DNA from: Coriobacteriales bacterium
GTDB lineage: Bacteria > Actinomycetota > Coriobacteriia > Coriobacteriales > UBA8131
Direction of reading: 5' to 3'
DNA: 11,375 nt
Assembly: GCA_031267175.1 (NCBI GenBank)
Contig: JAIRZP010000237.1
Coordinates: forward strand, 1-11,375
The translations under genes were made by a program, and so were the position numbers. Below are positions 6,900 to 11,375 of the stretch, piece by piece (the first letter of the stretch is position 1; each line of letters begins with the position of its first letter). A model generated the notes under the pieces. It did not search any database. It saw only the letters and a list, made by a program, of their open reading frames with translations, and was not told where the DNA came from.

Positions 6900-7526
6900 T
6901 TACCGGTCGCAGTCTTTCGGGGAGACCGTATCGTAGCCGATGGCGAGCGCCTTCTTGTTAAAGCCTATCAGATCGTGCCGTTTTGCGCTGACGCTCTTCT
7001 CTATGGCTACCTCAACCTGCCCAACCGTGCTGAAGCCCGTCAGTTGAAGGAGTTTGCCCACGGCCACCACATTGGCCAGGCCCTTGAGCTCGTTATCCTC
7101 CGCCAGCTGGGTGGCTTCTATGCTCTCAAAGCGGATGTCCTCGCGCAGGGGGCAGACGTCGATCATCGTCTTGTCCACCAGCACCAGGCCGCCCGGCTTG
7201 ACCTTGTCAACAAAACTGTCGTAGGAAGGCCGGTTGAAGGCCACAAGCACGTCCGGCTCTATGACGAGCGGCGAGCCTATGGGAGTGCGCGCGAGGCAGA
7301 CCGAGCAGTTTGCCGTGCCGCCGCGCATCTCCGGGCCATAGCTTGGCAACCAGCTGACCTCGCGGCCATCCAAGAGCCCCGCATAGGCGATGAGCTTACC
7401 GGCGAAGAGGATGCCCTGCCCGCCAAAACCGGCCAGGAGGATGTTGAGGTCTGGGGACGCGTTGGCCGCTTCTCTGGTGGCACTCCTTACAGCGTCACTG
7501 ACGTTTTCTGTTGCGGTGTTACTCAC
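6900..7526 (-). CDS. 2-oxoacid:ferredoxin oxidoreductase, gamma subunit
   Basis: The gamma subunit of a four-subunit enzyme that converts a 2-oxoacid, CoA and oxidised ferredoxin to acyl-CoA, CO2 and reduced ferredoxin. This subunit contributes to CoA/TPP active-site assembly. The family core begins at ILLAGFGGQGILFAGKLIA (about 29-47) and continues with SWLPSYGPEMRGGTANCSV and VLVAFNRPSYD. A 25-residue polar N-terminal tail precedes the core. Two GTG starts are possible: 7535, which overlaps the beta stop by eight bases, and 7526, two bases past it (208 residues). I chose 7526 because GGTGA then sits at normal Shine-Dalgarno spacing, as at the alpha/beta junction. The stop is TAA at 6900. 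The same order, ferredoxin-alpha-beta-gamma, is seen in KorDABC operons. Confidence 0.92.
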   Translation of the reverse strand: MSNTATENVSDAVRSATREAANASPDLNILLAGFGGQGILFAGKLIAYAGLLDGREVSWLPSYGPEMRGGTANCSVCLARTPIGSPLVIEPDVLVAFNRPSYDSFVDKVKPGGLVLVDKTMIDVCPLREDIRFESIEATQLAEDNELKGLANVVAVGKLLQLTGFSTVGQVEVAIEKSVSAKRHDLIGFNKKALAIGYDTVSPKDCDR

Positions 7527-7527
7527 C

Positions 7528-8325
7528 TTACTCACCCGCCTTGCAGTCTTTATACACGCCGAGCGGATAGTACGGGAGCATATTTTCGCGGAGCCACTCG
7601 AGGGCTGCGTACGGGGTCATGCCCCAGTTGGTAGGACAGGTGGAGACGACCTCGATAAGGGAGAAGCCAAGGCCGTCGCGCTGATACTCAAAGCCCTTGC
7701 GGATAGCCTTGGCAGCCTTGCGCACGTTGGACGGCGTATCCACCGTCACCCGCTGTAGAAAGGCGACACCGTCAAGCGAGGACAGCAGTTCGCACACACG
7801 GATGGGATAGCCCGCCGTCTTGACATCGCGGCCATAGGGCGAGGTCTGGGTCACCTGGCCGGGCAGCGAGGTCGGTGCCATCTGGCCGCCGGTCATGCCG
7901 TAGATGGCGTTATTGATAAAGATGACGGTGATATTCTCGCCGCGTGTGGCAGCGTGGATAGTCTCGGCCATGCCGATGGAGGCCAGGTCACCGTCGCCCT
8001 GATAGGTGAATACGGTGTTCTCCGGGTGCGCCCGCTTGAGTCCGGTGGCCACGGCGGGAGCCCGGCCATGCGCCGCCTGCACCATATCGCAGGCGTAGAA
8101 CTCGTAGGCGATAACCGAACATCCCACGGGGCTCACGCCCACGGTGGTGCCGGTGATGCCGAGTTTTTCGAGGTTCTCGGCCACCAGACGCTGCGTGATG
8201 CCATGGAGACAGCCGGGGCAGTAGTTGGTTATCGCGGTGGTCAGGGCCGGCGTGCGCTCAAAGAGAATGGGGTTCTTCTCCGCCTTATTCCTCTGTGTTG
8301 CTGTTGCTGCCGTTTTCGTGGCCAT
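7528..8325 (-). CDS. 2-oxoacid:ferredoxin oxidoreductase, beta (TPP-binding) subunit
   Basis: The thiamine-diphosphate subunit of the oxidoreductase. It has 265 residues from the ATG at 8325. Features are YCPGCLHG (35-42), VGVSPVGCS (62-70), and the TPP/Mg motif GDGD (110-113) running to INNAIYGMTGGQ (137-148). The family uses separate subunits for the Pyr and PP domains, and this is the PP-domain chain. The first 20 residues are low-complexity Ala/Thr. A GTG at 8334 overlaps the alpha stop (GTGAGTAA), but the ATG at 8325 has AGGTGA at good spacing and is preferred. Its C-terminus, like that of alpha, reads KAGE. Substrate class (branched-chain, 2-oxoglutarate or aryl) cannot be settled from this subunit alone. 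Confidence 0.93.
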   Translation of the reverse strand: MATKTAATATQRNKAEKNPILFERTPALTTAITNYCPGCLHGITQRLVAENLEKLGITGTTVGVSPVGCSVIAYEFYACDMVQAAHGRAPAVATGLKRAHPENTVFTYQGDGDLASIGMAETIHAATRGENITVIFINNAIYGMTGGQMAPTSLPGQVTQTSPYGRDVKTAGYPIRVCELLSSLDGVAFLQRVTVDTPSNVRKAAKAIRKGFEYQRDGLGFSLIEVVSTCPTNWGMTPYAALEWLRENMLPYYPLGVYKDCKAGE

Positions 8326-8326
8326 G

Positions 8327-9436
8327 TTACTCACCTGCTTTCAAGGTACTGTGATAGGGCAGGAGGTGGAAGGTCTCGCCCGCGCAGGCCTTGCGTATGG
8401 CCACCAGCACCTCGGCCGGTGTGGGCACGATGCCGCCGGTATGGCCGAAGAAACTCACGGGAACACTGCCGTCAACGGCCAGGCGAACATCGTCCACCAT
8501 CTGACCGGTATTGAGCTCAACGCTGAGGAAGGCCCGTGCCGTAGCGCAGGCGTTTTTGATGGCCTTGGTGGGAAAGGGCCAGAGCGTAATGGGACGAATC
8601 ATGCCCACCTTAATGCCCTCTTCGCGGGCCGCGGTAATCGCACTGCGGGCAATGCGGGCGGCGGCGCCGTACGCCACCACCACGAGTTCCGCGTCTTCCA
8701 CGTATTCGAGCTGCGCCATCTGTTCAACGTCTTTGATGAGTACATAGCGCTCGTACCGCTTGATGACGCTGTCCTCCAGGATCTGCGCCACCAGGCTGAG
8801 CGAATTGATGATGTTGTGCTCGCGCGTGCCTTGTGTGCCAGTGGTGGCCCAGGGTTTGGGGGGCAGGGCCGCCGGGTCCAGCGGCTCCGGTAGCTCCACC
8901 GGCTCCATCATCTGCCCGAGCAGGCCGTCCGCCAGTATCATGGCGGGCATACGATAGCGGTCGCCCAGGTCAAAGGCTTTCCGCGCCAGATCAGCCATCT
9001 CCTGCACCGTTGAAGGAGCGAGGACAAACACGTGGCCGTCGCCGTGGCCGGTCGCGCGCGTGGCCATCCAGTAATCGGATTGCGAAGGCTGGATGCCGCC
9101 GAGCCCCGGGCCGCCCCGGTTGACATTGACGATGAGGCCGGGGAGGTCCGCGCCTATCATGTATGAGATGCCCTCCCCCTTGAGGCTCACGCCCGGAGAG
9201 GACGACGAGGTCATGACGCGCACGCCGGCAGACGAGGCACCGTAGACCATGTTGATGGCTGCTATCTCACTCTCCGCCTGCAGGTAGGTGCCGCCCAGCT
9301 TGGGCAGGTGCCGCGACATATAGGCAGCGAGCTCGGTCTGAGGGGTTATGGGGTAGCCGAAGAAGTGACGACATCCCGCACGGATGGCCGCCTCTGCCAG
9401 GGCCTCGTTGCCCTTCATCAATATCTTCTCGCCCAT
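8327..9436 (-). CDS. vorB: 2-oxoacid:ferredoxin oxidoreductase, alpha subunit (VorB/KorA family)
   Basis: A 369-residue alpha chain carrying the Pyr-domain and transketolase C-terminal regions. It begins MGEKILMKGNEALAEAAIRAG and has FGYPITPQTE (26-35), the QAESE segment with E55 and E57 near the TPP, MTSSSSPGVSLKGEGISY (75-92) and NRGGPGLGGIQPSQ (106-119). This pattern is the one commonly labelled 3-methyl-2-oxobutanoate dehydrogenase VorB, and the related 2-oxoglutarate KorA is close. The symbol is therefore a family label and not proof of substrate. Two ATG codons stand in tandem (9439 and 9436). The second is preferred because GAGAGG is five bases upstream of it. The preceding ferredoxin stop overlaps the first ATG as TAATG, so translational coupling is likely. 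Confidence 0.93.
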   Translation of the reverse strand: MGEKILMKGNEALAEAAIRAGCRHFFGYPITPQTELAAYMSRHLPKLGGTYLQAESEIAAINMVYGASSAGVRVMTSSSSPGVSLKGEGISYMIGADLPGLIVNVNRGGPGLGGIQPSQSDYWMATRATGHGDGHVFVLAPSTVQEMADLARKAFDLGDRYRMPAMILADGLLGQMMEPVELPEPLDPAALPPKPWATTGTQGTREHNIINSLSLVAQILEDSVIKRYERYVLIKDVEQMAQLEYVEDAELVVVAYGAAARIARSAITAAREEGIKVGMIRPITLWPFPTKAIKNACATARAFLSVELNTGQMVDDVRLAVDGSVPVSFFGHTGGIVPTPAEVLVAIRKACAGETFHLLPYHSTLKAGE

Positions 9437-9438
9437 CA

Positions 9439-9645
9439 TTACCTCTCTATCATGATGGCCACGTCGGGGCACATCATCGCGCAGTTCAAGCAGGCCGTGC
9501 AGCTCTCCTGGTCCACACAGTGTGCCGGGTGATATCCCTTTTGGGTTATGACCTCGGTCTCCAGCTGCATTATCTCCTGCGGACAGAAGTCTACGCAGAG
9601 CCCGCAGCCCTTACAGTATTCGATGTCAACGGTAACCTTTGCCAT
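9439..9645 (-). CDS. 2x[4Fe-4S] ferredoxin, delta subunit of the oxidoreductase
   Basis: A 68-residue ferredoxin that passes electrons from the oxidoreductase active site to free ferredoxin. Cluster motif 1 is C11-x2-C14-x2-C17-x3-C21-P. Cluster motif 2 is C49-x2-C52-x2-C55-x3-C59-P. An extra cysteine, C43, lies between them. Its opening residues (MAKVTVDIEYCKGCGLCVDF) are of the dedicated KorD/VorD subunit type. It is the first gene of the cluster, ends one to two bases from the alpha start, and has GGAGG at 9650-9654. Placement upstream of alpha, beta and gamma matches the four-subunit architecture, so it is a structural subunit more than a free carrier (inference). Confidence 0.95.
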   Translation of the reverse strand: MAKVTVDIEYCKGCGLCVDFCPQEIMQLETEVITQKGYHPAHCVDQESCTACLNCAMMCPDVAIMIER

Positions 9646-9658
9646 TATGCCTCCGAAA

Positions 9659-9672
9659 AACAGTAGCCTGTT
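9659..9672. promoter_or_regulatory. Small inverted repeat ahead of the ferredoxin gene
   Basis: AACAG-TAGC-CTGTT, five-base perfect arms, lies just upstream of the ferredoxin Shine-Dalgarno at the head of the oxidoreductase cluster. It could be an operator, for example for the cupin regulator encoded downstream, but the arms are short and I see no second copy in the window. I could not place a convincing promoter in this 87-base gap. Confidence 0.25.
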
Positions 9673-9682
9673 ATTTTCTCAC

Positions 9683-9701
9683 AAAACACGCCCCAGCGTG
9701 C
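9683..9701 (-). terminator. Short intrinsic terminator after the ATPase gene
   Basis: The minus-strand RNA forms GCACGC-TGGG-GCGUGU, five Watson-Crick pairs plus a G-U, followed directly by UUUG. It starts about 32 bases past the ATPase stop codon and separates that gene from the ferredoxin operon. The U run is short, so termination may be partial. Confidence 0.5.
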
Positions 9702-9732
9702 AGGGTGAGCGGTAAGTGGCAAGTGTGTATTG

Positions 9733-11043
9733 CTACCGATTCGCAAAAAAGGCGGCTAAATATATCGGGAGATAAATGATCTTCCCCTGCTCCACAACAT
9801 TGGCCTGCCCCAAAACATAGCCGCGCTCCAAACCATAGTTCTTCACCTGCAGGATATTGTTGAGTGCACTATGGCGTGTGTATGCCTTGCCGGACTTTAC
9901 CTCAAGAGGGATAACGGTGCCGTCTTTGTCCTCAATGAGAAAATCGACTTCACCCTGTTTTTTTCCGTTGTAGTAATACAAATCGAAACCGTGGGCCCAG
10001 AGTTCCTGGGCAACCGCATTCTCAAACGTGCTTCCGTAGTTGATGTTCTCATTGCCACTGAGAACATCAAGGGACGCTTTTCTCAGAAACGAACTGGTCA
10101 GTAGTCCCACGTCGGAATAGAACAGCTTGAAGAGATTCCTCTGTTTGGAGAGAAGCAGAGGCTGGCACGGTTCATCGACGTTATAAGCGGCAAGGGCCAC
10201 ATCCGCCTCAATCAGCCACGAAAAATCGTTTTTGTAGGAACGGAACCGTGCGTTCTCGTTAAGGTTTTTTAGTACGAACCGTTTGTTGGGATTGTTGAGC
10301 TCGCTCGGTATCAGGTCATAAATCTCCTTTATGGTGAGCTTATCCTGCTCTGTATACTTACTGATGTCCTGACGATAGAGCCGCTTGATGTCATCTTGAA
10401 CAGCTCTCGTTTTTGCAATGTCGTTGGTAGCGAGGAATACTGATACCGCACTGGGCATTCCGCCTATAATCAGATAGCGGTTGAAAAGATCAAGCATCCG
10501 CGCGTGGATGAAATCGTCTACTGGTTTGAGGGTTTGGAAGCACTCCTTTAAGGTTCCGAGCATTTCCTCCGAAACGCTGCTGGCCCAGCAGAACTCCTCA
10601 AAATCGAGTGGATACATCTTGAGGACTGACAGATACCCTACGGGAACCGAGCGGATGTCGTTGAGTTCAACACCCAGTAACGATCCCGAAAGGATATAGT
10701 CGTAGTTGCCTTCGTCAACCAGGAACTTGATGGCGGTAATGATCTCGGGAGACTCCTGCACCTCGTCAATGAAAATCAGTGTTTCGCCAGAGACGAGAGG
10801 CTGCTCAGTTGCCAATGACAGACGCATGAGGATATCGCGCGCACTCTGTGTGTTCTCGAAAACCGCCAGAAGATCAGGAGATTCTATCAGATTGATCTCG
10901 ATGACATGCCGGTAGTGGGTGCGACCAAACTCCCGTATGATGTAGGTCTTGCCTGTTTGACGAGCCCCTGTTACCAATAACGCAGTCTGTGCCGGCGAAT
11001 CCTTCCATGAGCTTATAGCATCCAATGCCTTACGTTTGAGCAT
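9733..11043 (-). CDS. AAA-type ATPase with DUF4143 / nuclease-like C-terminus
   Basis: A 436-residue protein of the widespread AAA_14 plus DUF4143 family, whose biological role is not established. Walker A is GARQTGKT (26-33), Walker B LIFIDE (89-94), and a sensor-1-like YILSGSLLG is at 116-124. The DUF4143 region spans about 190-400 and includes FYSDVGLL (308-315). Within it, E341, D367 (GEVDFLI) and E381-x-K383 (LEVKSGK) are spaced like a PD-(D/E)xK nuclease core. The ATG at 11043 is chosen because GGAAGG at 11048-11053 precedes it; a TTG at 11055 overlaps that site and is rejected. The gene is clearly AT-richer than its neighbours (about 47% GC in one 60-base sample against about 68% in the oxidoreductase genes), which suggests transfer. 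Repeated elements lie in its upstream region. Confidence 0.92.
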   Translation of the reverse strand: MLKRKALDAISSWKDSPAQTALLVTGARQTGKTYIIREFGRTHYRHVIEINLIESPDLLAVFENTQSARDILMRLSLATEQPLVSGETLIFIDEVQESPEIITAIKFLVDEGNYDYILSGSLLGVELNDIRSVPVGYLSVLKMYPLDFEEFCWASSVSEEMLGTLKECFQTLKPVDDFIHARMLDLFNRYLIIGGMPSAVSVFLATNDIAKTRAVQDDIKRLYRQDISKYTEQDKLTIKEIYDLIPSELNNPNKRFVLKNLNENARFRSYKNDFSWLIEADVALAAYNVDEPCQPLLLSKQRNLFKLFYSDVGLLTSSFLRKASLDVLSGNENINYGSTFENAVAQELWAHGFDLYYYNGKKQGEVDFLIEDKDGTVIPLEVKSGKAYTRHSALNNILQVKNYGLERGYVLGQANVVEQGKIIYLPIYLAAFFANR

Positions 11044-11108
11044 GGTACCTTCCAATCTGTGAGGCCGCAGAAAGCGCTGTAGAGAGCTGCTAATCCAAAC
11101 GTCAAGCT

Positions 11109-11228
11109 CATGTTAACACATTATCCAACGAAAAAAACCCTGATTTTGCACCTTTTCCAACGAAATAATCGATGATTCTGCACCTTTTCCAACATAAAAT
11201 GACCATGATTTTGCACCTTTTTCCGAAA
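11109..11228 (-). repeat. Phased direct repeats upstream of the ATPase gene
   Basis: On the minus strand a unit close to GGAAAAGGTGCARAATCA appears three times. Its plus-strand starts (TGATTYTGCACC) are at 11141, 11173 and 11206. A fourth, degenerate copy is aligned at about 11109-11133, where GGAAAAGGTG becomes GGATAATGTG. Intervals are 32, 32 and 33 bases, about three helical turns, so all copies would face the same side of the DNA. The block ends about 66 bases upstream of the ATPase start. This layout suggests an operator array controlling the gene. The spacing between units is only about 10 bases and the copies vary, which does not fit CRISPR. Confidence 0.85.
11120..11125 (-). promoter_or_regulatory. 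Possible -10 box inside the degenerate repeat
   Basis: GATAAT on the minus strand arises where the fourth repeat copy departs from its siblings (GGATAATG against GGAAAAGG). It would place a start about 70 bases upstream of the ATPase ATG. No clear -35 is seen at 17 bases, so this is weak and rests mainly on position. Confidence 0.25.
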
Positions 11229-11254
11229 GCAGGGCGAGCAGAACTATGCCACAC

Positions 11255-11375
11255 CTACTGCCAGGAGGTCTTGACCAGGCGTTCTACGGGAAGGAAGAGG
11301 CCCGCATCCTCGGCTTTGTCTTCGCTTGCCAGCTCGCCCTCGTATCCTCCCTCGTGCTCATCCTCCGCATCCTCC
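11255..11375 (-). CDS. C-terminal end of an unrecognised protein with an acidic tail (partial)
   Basis: An open minus-strand frame enters from the right edge and ends at TAG (11255-11257), giving the last 39 residues. The visible part is rich in Glu and Asp (EDAEDEHEGGYEGE), then closes with GLFLPVERLVKTSWQ. I do not recognise the family. It is in the same direction as all other genes. A plus-strand frame from ATG 11246, in exact codon register, is also open and would encode a hydrophobic stretch. I prefer the minus reading for strand consistency and because the plus ATG lacks a good ribosome site. Confidence 0.5.
   Translation of the reverse strand, partial: EDAEDEHEGGYEGELASEDKAEDAGLFLPVERLVKTSWQ

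Noticed and set aside
6372..7634. Open plus-strand frame of 420 codons
   Set aside because: It runs opposite the cupin regulator and gamma subunit, both firmly identified, and reads as motif-free arginine- and alanine-rich sequence.
9670..9690. Rex-type redox operator (TTGTGA ... TAACAG) ahead of the ferredoxin gene
   Set aside because: Half-sites are separated by five bases instead of six and the last base differs; the match is too poor to claim.
11109..11228. CRISPR array
   Set aside because: Units are only ~23 bases with ~10 bases between them, they vary in sequence, and no cas gene is present.

Overview
This window looks like chromosomal DNA from a strictly anaerobic, moderately high-GC bacterium. 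Every gene I can support reads on the minus strand. The best guess is a Coriobacteriia-type actinobacterium. The reasons are the style of IspG, the ispG-proS pair, and a ferredoxin-dependent 2-oxoacid oxidoreductase. This is inference from protein resemblance, not a phylogeny, and an anaerobic Firmicute is not excluded.

Layout in the direction of transcription (high to low coordinate): the C-terminal end of an unrecognised acidic-tailed protein (11255-11375, partial). A 198-bp intergenic region follows with three strong and one degenerate copy of a ~23-bp element at 32-33 bp spacing. Next is an AT-richer AAA-type ATPase with a DUF4143/nuclease-like C-terminus (9733-11043) and a small terminator. 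Then comes a tightly packed cluster: 2x[4Fe-4S] ferredoxin, alpha, beta and gamma subunits of a 2-oxoacid:ferredoxin oxidoreductase, an XRE-cupin regulator and an AMP-forming acyl-CoA synthetase (4432-9645). After it come a double-CDGSH iron-sulfur protein (3598-4284), an IMP dehydrogenase (1955-3466), IspG of the MEP isoprenoid pathway (745-1842), and the first 206 codons of prolyl-tRNA synthetase, which runs off the left edge.

The central metabolic idea is that the oxidoreductase and acyl-CoA synthetase act on the same acyl-CoA pool. One direction is oxidative decarboxylation of amino-acid-derived 2-oxoacids to acyl-CoA plus reduced ferredoxin. The other is activation of a scavenged acid and reductive carboxylation back to a 2-oxoacid. 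The cupin regulator between them could sense the acid or a related metabolite. The translational junctions alpha/beta and beta/gamma use nearly the same short sequence.

The observations most worth a second look are these. The IMP dehydrogenase, at 503 residues, matches my recollection of the Tritrichomonas foetus enzyme down to the numbering of its catalytic residues. Helically phased repeats sit just upstream of the DUF4143 ATPase. The oxidoreductase/ligase/cupin module forms one transcription unit. IspG has a changed TNT motif. Two perfect TATAAT boxes lie directly after stop codons, ahead of proS and of the CDGSH gene. I see no tRNA, rRNA, CRISPR array or insertion sequence, and no gene-free stretch longer than 300 bases.
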